A DNA stretch of 64,000 nt, taken from Linanthus parryae. Lineage: Eukaryota; Streptophyta; Magnoliopsida; Ericales; Polemoniaceae. The stretch lies in assembly GCA_023055425.1 (NCBI GenBank), contig JALGPY010000008.1:7512501-7576500 (forward strand), written 5' to 3'. Shown piece after piece: positions 1-28,640 of the stretch (its first letter is position 1; the number at the start of each line of letters is the position of its first letter). The position numbers and the translations under genes were made by a program. The notes under the pieces were generated by a model. The model made no database searches and was not told where the DNA came from. It was given only the letters and a program-made list of their open reading frames with translations.

Positions 1-136
1 ATCGAAGATACTGCCTTAAAGATGCCTCATCTGAGGGGGAGGCGGGGGGGGGGGGGGGGGGGGGAGGCGTCATATCGAAGATACTGCCTTAAAGATGCCT
101 CATCTGAGGGGGAGGCGGGGGGGGGGGGGGGGGTTG
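1..136. repeat. Tandem 73-bp repeat with two poly-G tracts
   Basis: Two nearly identical copies start at 1 and 74; each ends in a GGAGGCGG motif followed by a G-run of about 17-22 bases. The repeat lies in the intron before the first visible exon of the glucosylceramidase gene. The remaining intron sequence up to 430 shows nothing else recognisable. Confidence 0.85.
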
Positions 137-430
137 CGATCTGGTGCAAGCTCATCTTCACATGTAAGCTGTGTAAGCCTAACACGTTGACTTGATAAAT
201 GGTGGGCGGTGAGGCAGAGGGATTACTTCTCAATACTTAAGGACACTTATGTGTTATGTTTATGTATCATCGTGCTTGACGTGACTGCTACTAGTGTCTG
301 GGTCAATTTTGAGACTATATGTTATTAAAATACGTAATGCACGGATGGGAGGATTACCCTTCTTGGATTTCAATGCATGTTGAGATTTATACAGAAGATT
401 GCTATCTTTTGAGTTTTAATTCTGATACAG

Positions 431-7758
<7,328 letters not shown>

Positions 7759-9480
7759 TATACATATAAAGGTATAGTACAGAACTACACATAATATTGT
7801 CCATGCTAAAATCTCTGTTTTTTACTGATGGGGATATGTGGTTGGGTTAAAAATATGTATATGAAGACGGAACGGCGTATATGACTTAGAAATACGTATA
7901 TTTCTGTATTTTGTTGTAATCGCTGCAATTTGGACATCGTGGACCACTGCAATTAATCAGTGCGGACCACTATTGGTGGCAGCTTGGTTTCAATCGTATC
8001 CACGTTCAACTACTTGTATTCCATTTTATTTACAGATTGGTGAATATTTAATTTGTGGTGGACATAAATGTTGTGAATATTTGGCACTCGGAAGACCGAG
8101 TATTGAAATCAGCGGCCTGTTACATTTCATGCCTCATTTTGCGCCGCGAAAATGAAGCTGTATGTGTTTATTCAATCAAACACATTCTGTATGGGGTTTA
8201 GGGATCAAACTCTGATACTTGAGAGAGACATACTACCTCCGTTCTCTCTGAATCTTCACCTTTTGACTTTTTCGTCCGTAATCGATTCACTTTGACCCGG
8301 TGAGTTGGATAGCCAAACGGTGCAAATATTATCAAATTCTTGTATCATTGTACTAATCAAATCACTAAATTATAGTGAATCGTGATAAAATGAAAATAGT
8401 GAAGATTCAGAGAGAACAAAAGAAGTATTTCGGAAGCAATTTGACGGAGGAAACGACAACAAAAAGTATCTTGTACAAGTCAGATTAGACAGATAAGAAT
8501 TGATTCTCCGTTTGATGAATAAAGAAGACCAGCCATAGATTGAGAAAAATCTTACGAAAGCAAAAGAATAAAGTTTGTACCAAATGTCTCTCCAGATCAT
8601 CAGAAATAATTAAATCATGTTTGTTTAGTCCGTAGGTGGGATCGGATCAGGAGATTGATGCTTACGCATGGTGCTTGTTTAGTGAGATAGACTATCGAAT
8701 AATCAGATTAGAGTTGATTGATTTCAAATATTTAACAATTTAAGATTTAACAATTTGAGATTTTGATGCCAGAACCCGGGACAGGCCACCACATCCACCC
8801 AAAAAGCACTTTGGAGCCGGTTTAAGTAATGTCGGTCTCCCGCATCAATCTCTTACACAACATTTTTTGCAATGGACCAGGCCGTTCCAGACACGACACA
8901 TGAGTACCTGATCATGCAGTTCCAGACCTGTATCTGAATATTGGAGGCTTGTATCCGACCATTTTAATATCTCCCACATGTTGGAATTGAATCCGGTAAT
9001 TATAGAACCAAATTAGGTCTTCCTTACTTTTATAGTGTACTAGGAAGTAAAAGAAGAAACCAATGGAAGTATAAAGTTGAGATTTAACAATTACAGGGTG
9101 TTATGTGTCACACATATGTATAATACATGACGTTTTGTGTTCCTAAAGACATTTTGCATGTAGCAGCTTAACTACAATATACTTCTTCTTTTCTTGCTTC
9201 CTAATCACTATTCACCTCATAATTTGATTAGCAGAACAATAGAAGAATTTCGTAATCTTTTCATGGTGTTGTAGAGCAAAATTTATCAACAACGCCACGA
9301 CAAAATTACCAAATTATTCTATTACTTTGTTAATCAAATTACCGGGTCAAAGCGACATAGTAAAGTTAGAGCAGAAAGCAAGAGAATAAACAGAGAAAGT
9401 AACTAAATCAACCCCCAAGTAAAATTTACCAGTGAGAGTGACCATTCGCCGTCTCGGCCTCACTCCGATCCGTTAAAACA
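7759..9480. other. Intergenic region between GBA2 and glutathione reductase
   Basis: It holds the 3' flank of the GBA2 gene, one Stowaway-like MITE (8233-8425) and otherwise unclassified AT-rich DNA. A stretch near 8760-9000 (GCCAGAACCCGGGACAGG and CTCCCACATGTTGG) looks like retroelement debris but could not be bounded. Confidence 0.5.
8233..8425. mobile_element. Stowaway-like MITE (193 bp)
   Basis: Terminal inverted repeats: left CTACCTCCGTTCTCTCTGAA, right the reverse complement of CTTCTTTTGTTCTCTCTGAA, continuing as AATCTTCAC on both arms. It is flanked by TA on both sides (8231-8232, 8426-8427), the Tc1/Mariner target duplication. The CTNCCTCCGT end is the Stowaway hallmark. No coding capacity. 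Confidence 0.85.
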
Positions 9481-10203
9481 TCAACATTCTTCTCTCTTGA
9501 ACGAGTCATAAACCCTTGTAGAAGAAGGTAATCAAAATCAAATCAAACACCATCTTAATCAAAATTTCCTACTTTCTTTCTCTATTTATTGATTACCACC
9601 ATATATGCATATGGCTGTCCACTGCGTCTAAATTCACTCCTCGTGTCTCTCTTCCCCATCAACCAAATCTCTAAAGCGTCTGCTACTACAAATCACATTC
9701 CTTTCTCTGCCAAAACCCATTAACCAATCTTGCAAAAACAAATCTTTTGGTAGGGCGAACAAGGACGCGTCTTTTTGAGATCGACCCAGAAAGCATTCGG
9801 TGATCTTCAGGTATATCACTTCACAACCCTTTTCTATTTACTTGATTTAACGGTTTGTTTTGCTTTCAATTTTAGTGGGTTGTCTTGTTCTTGATAGAAA
9901 TCGGTGAAAGATTTCAAATTTTTCCATCTGGGTTTCTGGGTTTGGATCAGAAACCTTATTCTCTTGCTGGGTTTTGTTCTTTACTTTACCCAAGTTTTAA
10001 ACTTTTCTTGGCCTACACCAAGAAACTTAGAGCTGGAGATTTTGTGTTTGCTGATACTGTTTTGATTTGTTTGGTATTTTCTTGCTTGGTTTTGTTCATT
10101 ACCCAAGTTTGTTGCTTTTCTTGGCCTACACCAAGAGACTTAGAGCTGGAGATTTTGTGTTGCTGATAGTGTTTGGATTTGTTTGGGGTTCAGTTTGGTA
10201 ACC
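9480..10203 (+). promoter_or_regulatory. 5' leader of the glutathione reductase gene with a UTR intron (9811-10193)
   Basis: A CT-rich leader ends at CTTCAG|GTATAT (9810/9811) and an acceptor TTCAG (10193) lies 10 bases before the ATG, giving a probable 5'-UTR intron of 383 bp. Inside this intron a roughly 110-bp unit is repeated twice; the block CTTGGCCTACACCAAG occurs near 10007 and again near 10118. The transcription start is not determined. UTR introns of this kind often raise plant gene expression, but that is inference here. Confidence 0.6.
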
Positions 10204-21090
<10,887 letters not shown>

Positions 21091-23490
21091 ATACGACTAC
21101 TACTAATACTACAGCGAGAAAAAGAATTGTAGTGATTTATTTGGTAGGCTGCTTGCTTATGGCATTATGTAGTATGAATGGAAAATAAGGCTCTGCCTCA
21201 TTTTAGTCGCTTAGTGTTGTTATTATTTGCTAAGAAGTTTTATTGTACCCACATTTTATCATATGACATATTTTTTTGTCCCTGCAATGAAGTGGCTGGT
21301 GCTGAACTTCTTTTTATAAAATTTCTGATAATGATTTTTGTTAAATAAGATGCATGCAAACGGGGAATTCATCAGAACCGGAGGACTGCTTGTACCTCCG
21401 GTTTGCAAGTGCCTGTTGTTGAGAAAATCAATGTTTTTGAGAAAATCCATCTGCAATGATAACCGGGATCAAGTAAAGATCAGATTATACATCTTTGGGT
21501 CTCTCAATGATAGAGATACAACCCCCTGAATCTGGATTTTATTAACTGCGGGACGAGAAGATATTTAGTAGCACGGTGGCAGTGGGGTTTGGATATCCTC
21601 TCCAGCCTAAAAACCCTCCAGTCCAAGATCTTTAGCGTCCAAATTTATTAGTGGCCAAGATGGTTTACAGCCAAGCCATACTTTGCATCCTGTCATAGAT
21701 AATCTCTCCTAATTCCTTCAACTTCGTCTCTCTCAGCAATATGAACGAAGTTCACCATGTGTTGTGATCGATCCAAGAGTTATGGTATAAGGCTTATACC
21801 ATAAGTCACATTGACCCGTTTATGACTCACCCATAAAACCCGTAACATTTAAACTGGTCGAATGGGTTGGACCCATGTACAATAAACTCATTTATAAACG
21901 GGTAGGGACAACTCGAACCCACCGTTTGACACCTATAAGTACAAGTCATAAGGTCAACAGAGGGTCGCCGGGGATAAAGAAAGGGTTCATCTCCAGATCT
22001 GCGAAAACTATGATTCACTCTATTTTAAACTAATTCTTTCAAATAAAGTAGATATATATGAATACAGCAGTACCACATGATGATTTATTTTAAGAATTGT
22101 CTATACATTTCTATGTAGTGATGTATAAAATATGGTAAGATTAATAATTACTAAACTTTAATTATGTTCAATCAACAAATAAAATACACCGGTGGTACTA
22201 CATCACTATACATATCTTCTCAAAAAATGTTTTTGGTTGAAGCTTTGGTCTATTATTACGAACCAACTGCATGGTTCTGTGTTTTATGTACCCAGGGACA
22301 AGGCCGGCCCAAGACACTCGGGGGCCTAAAGCAAATCACAAAATTGAGTCCCTCATTTGAAGAAAAAAAAATTACACATAAAATAGTTTATTTTTAGAAA
22401 GGAAAAAATATTTTTTAAATTTATAATATTTGTGTGCAATATCTTAGGTTTTTTTTTGAGAATATTAGATTAACTTTAATTATTGTCGTAGAATTTTTTG
22501 AGAAGTAAAAACTAAAATATTAATGTATGTCATCAATAAGATTTGACTTTGGGTCAAGTTTGTAGCTGAAATATAAGCTACCACCAAACTGAAATATAAG
22601 CTACCACCAAATTAACATACAATTTGTAACAATATTACATCAAAATATATAATTAACTTACTACAGCTCTCTTTTAAGAAAAAATAACAGTAATAAAAAT
22701 AGGACCTTGCCGGGACGGGGGTATAAAGCGGCCGCCTCGGCTGCTTTAGTATAGAGCCGGCCCTGCCCATGGAGAGAAATTGAATGGCTCATTAGATGGA
22801 AACGAACTGTTTGGGAATTACAGAAGCTTTTGTTTACTCGATTCACCCCCCTCATTTCCATTCTTGTTCTTTGAATGCAGATGAAGAGACAGGAATAGGA
22901 TGAGGTCGGTCTGTTGTTAGCTGTGCCTTCATATAGAGTGTTCTACTTAAGGTCTGTTTGTTTAGCTTCTTAATTGCTTGACTTTGTTGTGGTTTATTTT
23001 AAATTGTACTAAGTTGTTATTGTGTGAGTAATGTACATGTTCTCCGCACACTTTATTTTGCGAGTTGAGAGCTCGATATTTTAGTGAATGCAGTGAATAC
23101 AGTCCTACCATAGCTAGGTTCTCTAAGAAAAAGTTAATCACGAGATTACGTTTGAGCTATTATGCGTAGTTTTTGATTAATTTTGATGGGCTAGGATTCA
23201 TTAGACAAGAAACATAAACATATGCATGCATGTAGACTTTATACTTCAGCAATCATTTAATGCTTAAAGGTCTCAAAAGTTACCTTTATGTAAGATGCAT
23301 GATTTTTAAATACAAGTGCATGCATTTATTATAAATTTATTCAACAATAACTACCATTTTTTTTTATGAAATAACTACCATTTATTTGACCGGTAACTAT
23401 TAGAAAAAATAATTATAAATGCAAATAAAAATAAATTTACTGGGATAATTGATGAATTTTCTTAATTTATAAAGACAAATAATAATTAAA
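21091..23490. other. GR 3' flank and spacer before SPH1
   Basis: The GR 3' UTR and downstream sequence to about 21540 are repeated after each pseudo-exon 16 (28641, 36463, 62872). Sequence from about 22910 to 23490 is shared with the spacer before SPH2 and SPH3. In between lie unclassified repeats, including a possible hAT-like element at 22294-22765 and a short tandem duplication of CTGAAATATAAGCTACCACC near 22565-22612. Confidence 0.6.
22294..22765. mobile_element. Possible hAT-like element with CAGGG/CCCTG ends
   Basis: Left end CAGGGACAAGGCCGGCCC and right end GAGCCGGCCCTG form an imperfect inverted repeat about 470 bp apart around an AT-rich centre. The CAGGG start and GC-rich termini recall plant hAT elements. 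The flanks do not show a convincing 8-bp duplication, so the call is tentative. Confidence 0.45.
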
Positions 23491-23494
23491 AAAG

Positions 23495-23500
23495 TATAAA
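23495..23500 (+). promoter_or_regulatory. Putative TATA box of SPH1
   Basis: TATAAA in the context GTATAAATTCAAACCTCTC lies 58-63 bases before the ATG. The same context at the same distance precedes SPH2 and SPH3, so it is conserved across all three copies. Confidence 0.6.
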
Positions 23501-23557
23501 TTCAAACCTCTCTAAACCAACATTCCAAGGACATCGTCAACACAAAATAGAGAGACG

Positions 23558-23983
23558 ATGATGAATCTGCCAATATCATCATTGTTATTCCTTATTTTTC
23601 TCATTTGTGTTCCAAATGCTGAGGGTATCTTCCATATGCCTTTTGTCACTGTGACTGTTCGATCTGCTATCAACGACAGCCTTTTCGTGTCGGCTCATTG
23701 CAAGTCTGGAGACGATGACCTTGGAGCCAGGAAATTGTCTTACTACGGCGAACAATTTGATTGGAACTTTTATGTCAACTTTTTTCATACTACATTATTC
23801 TATTGTAATTTTGATTGGAACTCCAAGAGCACAGGTACAACTGTGTTCGATCGCAGAATAGAAAAACTTTGTTTTTTCAAGAATGACCCTGATGAAGAAT
23901 TCATAGGTTGGGAAGTTCGCACCGACGGTTTGTACTTTAGATGCGGTGGAGGTGATATGACCTTTGTGCAAGGTTGGTCCTAA
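23558..23983 (+). CDS. S-protein homologue SPH1 (self-incompatibility S1 family), 141 aa
   Basis: A small secreted protein of the plant S1/SPH family, whose founder is the poppy pistil self-incompatibility ligand; most members have no known function. A hydrophobic signal peptide occupies about residues 3-20 and ends near NAEG. The mature part starts GIFHMPF and has the family pattern: a VTVRSAIND segment, Cys in SAHCKSGDDDLG, a WNFYVNFFHTTLFYCNF block, Cys in KLCFFK, a WEVRTDGLYFRC block. That makes four Cys in the usual spacing and one sequon (NDS). Single exon, as is normal for the family. The ATG pair at 23558/23561 leaves the exact start open by one residue. It lies downstream of the glutathione reductase gene on the same strand. 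Compared with SPH2 and SPH3 it lacks a ten-residue insert after the signal peptide (RHHEAKE region). Confidence 0.93.
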   Translation: MMNLPISSLLFLIFLICVPNAEGIFHMPFVTVTVRSAINDSLFVSAHCKSGDDDLGARKLSYYGEQFDWNFYVNFFHTTLFYCNFDWNSKSTGTTVFDRRIEKLCFFKNDPDEEFIGWEVRTDGLYFRCGGGDMTFVQGWS

Positions 23984-24187
23984 TAACGATATCGATCGAT
24001 AATGTAAGTTCTTATAAAGTTAAAATATTATCACAACTGTTATCCATTGCTCTTTCCAACTTTGTGTTTCTAATTGTTAGCGAACTAATAGAGATAGAGA
24101 ATAGTATTGTAGATAATAGTAATAATACTGCAAATTCTTGGGTTTTATTTAAAAAAAGATAAATAATTAATAAAAAGTAGAACAATT

Positions 24188-24440
24188 GCTCTAGTGGCAA
24201 ACTCTGTCGCCCATAAATTAACAAGAACTGGACTAGCTGAAAGATGATGGGGCACCTTTATTTCAGATACCCCAGATTTCATCAGTATGGAGATGGCCCA
24301 TGACTTAAGTGGGCTGAGTTAAGTGTGGTAGCTGGCTTTGAATCCCTGGTCCTTCTGCTTTTTGTACCCCTACTTTGCTACTTGTATTGTTTTGCGGGTT
24401 GTGAGCCCGAGTTTAATAGATGGGGTTTGGGGTAGCCCAT
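24188..24440 (+). mobile_element. 3' tail of a LINE (RNase H end) after SPH1
   Basis: Translation gives ANSVAHKLTRTGLAER, a stop, then WGTFISDTPDFISMEMAHDL. This resembles the C-terminal end of the RNase H-like domain of plant LINE ORF2 (N-x-VAHxLAR followed by the P-x-FI tail). The rest of the element is missing. The same piece follows SPH2 (+ strand) and SPH3 (- strand). Confidence 0.6.
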
Positions 24441-24549
24441 TCACACAATTATTTCTTTGTGACAATTTACGAAAATTGTTTTGGAAAGAGCATTAACGCC
24501 ATTCGCTTTTTCCCATCACGTGACATTCATCATTGGTCTCATTTAACCA

Positions 24550-25292
24550 AAGTTTTTAAATAGGATCGGTCATCGAACCATTGGTTCATGGTCGGAAAGG
24601 TGTTTAAATCGGTTCAATCGCACGTTCATTTAATAATATATATTTATTATTTTTAAATAAAAATAGTAAAAATAATAGAAAATAGCCAAAAAGAAACTTG
24701 TATAGTCAACAACAATCTATTTTGAGGAAAGATAACCAACACACAATTATATGTACAAGTAATATAGAAATAAACATTTGCGAAAGATAAGTATTTTTGA
24801 ACATTTGATACAATAGTTGATTATGTACAACTTTTATAATGTTTGAGAACACAAATATTGTAGTATAAGTTTCGTTTATTTTTTAGATCACTGGTACATG
24901 TTTGATTAAAGAGTGTAAAATATAAATTATGTTCACATTTTAATGTCACTTGTAGCATATTTAAAATAACAAAATAAAGAAGAAAAAAGGCTTGCTGGTA
25001 GATATAAAACGTTGAGATTTATTCTTTATATACAGTAAAATGTATGTTTCCAACACAAATGTGTTGTTGGCCCACATGTTTAACTCCTACTGACCTAAAT
25101 CCCACTGTGGCCAAAATATTTTTTCGGAATTAATTGGAAACAAACCGGTTTTCAACCTGACCGGTTCAGCGGTTGGGCCGTAAACTGACCGGTTTTGACC
25201 GATTTCTGCATGCGCGGTCTGTTAGCCGAACCGGACCGGTCAATTACCGGTCCGACCGGTCGAACCGGTCCGATCTGGTTTTTAAAACTATG
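24550..25292. mobile_element. Mutator-like MITE, CCGG-rich family (743 bp), copy 1
   Basis: Ends AAGTTTTTAAATAGGATCGG and the inverse of CATAGTTTTAAAAACCAGATCGG, flanked by a 10-bp near-perfect duplication CATTTAACCA/CATTTAACTA. Subterminal ACCGGT/CCGGTTC words are repeated many times, and the centre is AT-rich. Short frames across the CCGGTT repeats are artefacts. The matching site in repeat 3 (near 39735) is empty, confirming the ends. Confidence 0.85.
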
Positions 25293-25894
25293 CATTTAAC
25301 TATATTTTCACGTGATGAGGTCTCATATGACTTTAAGGTTTGTTTGACGTTGTAAATAATTTGTGTAATTAGATTTTGACATTAAATTGAAATTGCGATA
25401 AATTTTCTGTAACAAGCGGCAAAATGTGAACACGTTTTAATTTTGCATTAAAATTACAATATGTTTTTAACAAGTTGCCATTGAATTTAAGGTAATTGTA
25501 TTTTATAATAATTATAGTAGTTCATGAGTAGAGTTGTAGTCTTTCAGCATAACGACAACATAACAATACAACAATAGCCCCTTTTGGGACATTGTATGAG
25601 AAGATTAACATGGTCCAGCCATAAGGGATGCCATAAGAACTGTTATTATGATTATCTTTTACTTTAACATTGCACATGATCCATCGGACACACGAGTTTA
25701 CCACTTGTTTATGCAAGCTTAAATAATTATAAACTGCACCCACCAACAATGTTATTGCATTAAACTCAAGTTTTTAAAGTTATTTTAGCATAGCTGTTAA
25801 AAGATACATGTATATTACGAGTCCATGACCATTCACTTGGCATGGGTGTGCTTTTGAAGTTGTGTTTCAAAACTGTGTATATTTTTGTCAACAA

Positions 25895-25995
25895 GCGTCA
25901 AGAGAAGAAATGCTATGAAGCTTGTTGTTGATGCAAAGACATATAACGTTGTAGGAGCGTCGATGTGTGGACCAGATGCCCCTGAGATTATGCAG
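25895..25995 (+). pseudogene. Glutathione reductase exon-14 fragment, repeat 1
   Basis: Copy of GR exon 14 (19783-19882) preceded by the same intron sequence. It still reads [19 protein letters not shown] but has two disabling changes: the acceptor CAACAG became CAACAA, and a 1-base gain near 25909 (GAAGAAATG for GAAGACGG) shifts the frame. Exon 15 is missing because a copia fragment sits just downstream. Not part of a working gene. Confidence 0.9.
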
Positions 25996-26071
25996 GTATA
26001 TATTTGCTTCAATACTATTTTCGTTAAAGTTGTTCAGGTCTTGAATCTATACCATTCACATGAGAAGAATT

Positions 26072-27192
26072 GGCTATGTGTTTGCTTTAGGAGCACCTAT
26101 TGTGAGTTGAAAGGCTGCACTACAGCCAACAGTGACTTTGTCTACCACGGAAGGGGAGTATATGGTTCTAATGGAAGCAGCAAATGAGGCAATTTAGCTT
26201 AAGCCAATGGTCAATGATTTAGGGCTACTTCAAGATCAAGTGATAGTCTATTGTGATAGCTTGATTGCGATTTGCTTGACCAAGGAACAGGTTCATCATG
26301 AAAGGACCAAGCATATCGACATCTGATATCATTTTTTGAGAAGTGAAAGCGGGATCAAGGTGATGAAGTTGGGGACTGCTGACAACCCTGCAAATATGTT
26401 CACCAAGCCGGTTTCGGAGAGCAAGTTCCAGCATTGTCTGGAATTTCTCAATATCATGAGCCAGTGAGCCCTTTGGGGCATATCGGACTCGGCGTGGTCC
26501 AGTGAGTCTCCGTGACGGGAGACATCGGGAGGTAAGAAGACAAGCTTTCTTCGCAAGGAGTAGAATAATTTGTTGCAGACGAGAGACTCTAAGTCAAGGT
26601 GGAGATTTGTTAGAAGTGCCTTGAACATAGAAGAAACTCAAAGGAGCAACAAAGGTGAAGCCCCATGCCTCTTCGCACGAAAACGGGGAGGTCTTTGCAC
26701 GAAGAGGTGTCCCAAGAAGCCAGGAGCTAAAAGTATTCGTATAACAGTGTGCTGTCGCAAAGCACGAAGGCTCTTTGCACGAAGACAGATAGGTCTTCGC
26801 ACGAAGGAAACGTTGTCTTCGCACGAAGACATCCGGGAGGCGACAACTAAGAAAGGAAACTTACATTATGGTATTGGGGCGGTTTCCGATGGGTATAAAT
26901 AGATCATTTGAGGTCCTAAATTGATATGTTAGCATTGTAATATGTTCTTCTTAATAGCACTAATATTATTATAAAGTTATACAAGACTAATATTTACATA
27001 TTTAACCGTATCAAATATGTAAATATTAGTCTTGTATAACTTCATATACTGAGAAATAATATTAGTGCTATTACTTCTCAGTTGAATAAAGGTCGTTCTT
27101 GTCCGTGGACGTAATAACCACACTTTGTCGAACCATGTAAATTGTGGTTTACTTATCGTTCGTGAGGTGTGAACGATCGTGAGAGTTTTAAT
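26072..27192 (+). mobile_element. 3' piece of a Ty1/copia element: RNase H end plus LTR, repeat 1
   Basis: From 26072 the sequence matches the end of the copia pol at 60890-61290 ([17 protein letters not shown] region, then YHFLRSE- and NMFTKP-like text) with stops and frameshifts. A purine stretch then leads to an LTR starting TGTTAGAAGTGCC at 26608. The LTR holds repeated TTCGCACGAA palindromes and a TATAAATAG box near 26894, and ends near 27192. The 5' part of the element is absent and the GR intron sequence resumes near 27250. Repeat 2 has the same piece, so the deletion predates that duplication. Confidence 0.82.
26953..27072. repeat. Near-perfect hairpin insertion inside the copia LTR
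   Basis: AATAGCACTAATATTATT at the left pairs with AATAATATTAGTGCTATT at the right, and ACAAGACTAATATTTACATA with its inverse in the middle; arms are about 50 bp. The related LTRs at 56906 and 61425 lack it, so it is a small foldback MITE. It is repeated in repeat 2 at about 34784-34903. Confidence 0.8.
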
Positions 27193-27862
27193 ATTTTAGT
27201 TCTGGATGTCTGCAAAGAAGATAGTATCCGTACAATATTGTGTGATGTAACCTGTTAGATCACACTATATATAGTACATACCCATGAAGAACACCATCTT
27301 CATTGATCACACTTACAAGTTCATAGTTCCCAGTTCGAGTGAACTCTCCATTTAAGACCCAATTATGTAGGAAAGGAGAAGGCGAGGGAATCTCAGTTCT
27401 ACGTCTTGCCTCTTCATGTAAATTGGTTAGCAAACCTAATATTTATTTTCAAATTTTTGTTTCTGGACCTCTGCAAAGAAGATAGTATCTGTACAATGCT
27501 CATGTTTCAAATGTTTAGTTTCCATAGTAGTTCACTTTGTCAACCACAATTCATTGCACAGAAGAAACTGAAATCTCAACCAAATATTATAATTATACTA
27601 TGTAAACTACAACCCGGCATAATTCCAGAATACGGTGAAATCAAGATTGCAAGTTTCACCATGCAAAAATAAGCTCGAACTATTTTTTTATATTATCATG
27701 AAACCTTAAAGCTAGGAAATTTTCAACCCGAAATAGGCCTTTTTGGCCGCTTAAATATGAGAATGATCATAATCTGGGTGAAGACACCAAAATGATGCAA
27801 TTTTGTGAAATTGTGAACATCATCAGTACATGGTGTCAAAAGGGCGGGCTCGTGGTAAGTAT

Positions 27863-28337
27863 TGTTAAAGTCAGTGACTTGCAATCAAATTTGGAAGCTT
27901 GATCAAAGGAAAAGTCAAAGTCAGAGGGCGGTCTTGCTGCCAAAGCAATCTCTTAGAGATTGTTTTGTACTGGGCCAATTAAGTCACCGCCACTTATGGG
28001 TATAAATAGGCATTATGCCTTTGGTAGTAATAGTCAGAACACACAAACGGGTAGAACTGAGAGCTCTTTGAGAGCTTCACTAGAGTGTGTGCGTGGGTGT
28101 TAATTCGGGTTGCCGCCGTGGCCGTTGTGGCCACGGCGTGCATTGTAATCGGGTTCTCTTTTCAATAAAATATCTGGTTCTGGACGTGGATTAGCTAGCG
28201 AGTTCGTTACGAATTCGTTAATGAACCACGTTAAATATCTGTCTCGTTCTTGTTCCGTTTTCGTCGTTCTTGCTCGAATACCCACACGTTATAACAAACT
28301 GGTAACAAACCTCTGAAATAGGAGTTCTGTTACAACA
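27863..28337 (+). mobile_element. Solo LTR (475 bp), AGTAT duplication, repeat 1
   Basis: Begins TGTTAAAGTCAGTGAC and ends GTTCTGTTACAACA, flanked by the 5-bp duplication AGTAT (27858-27862 and 28338-28342). A promoter-like GGGTATAAATAGG lies near 28008 and an AATAAA signal near 28164. No internal retroelement sequence is present, so recombination has reduced it to one LTR. It landed in the loop of the foldback element of GR intron 15. Confidence 0.9.
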
Positions 28338-28553
28338 AGTATGAAGCCAAGTCTTGAGTTCTCAGTTTCCAAACTGAGAATTAATGTTCACAGTTTCAAA
28401 AAAAGGACATCATTTCGTGTTTTCACTCAGATGAGGATTGTTTCTGTATTTAGGCAGCCAAAACAGAGACCTATTATAGTGGGAAATGTGCTCCTCCTAG
28501 CGTGGTCGTATTTAAACTTTGTTTGTTTGTTTGTTTTTTTGTTTTTTTTTCAG

Positions 28554-28640
28554 GTGGGCATACATCCTTCTGCTGCAGAAGAGTTTGTGACCATGCGTTC
28601 AGTGACAAGGCGCGTTTCCAAGCCAAAGACAAATATTTAA
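28554..28640 (+). pseudogene. Glutathione reductase exon-16 copy, repeat 1
   Basis: An 87-bp copy of the last GR exon with intact acceptor, frame and stop. It encodes [16 protein letters not shown]... ending TNI rather than TNL, so the peroxisomal-type tripeptide is changed. With exon 15 missing and exon 14 broken it cannot be part of a full enzyme. Confidence 0.92.

Noticed and set aside
27..233. Minus-strand Pro-rich frame
   Set aside because: It is the complement of the poly-G tandem repeat; low-complexity artefact.
25173..25355. 60-codon frame GRKLTGFDRFLHARS and its copy at 32973
   Set aside because: Lies in the subterminal CCGGTT repeats of the Mutator-like MITE; identical only because the element was duplicated.
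26570..26902. 110-codon Arg/Lys-rich frame and its copy at 34401
   Set aside because: Covers the copia LTR palindromes; the RRLFARR-like repeats come from the TTCGCACGAA words.
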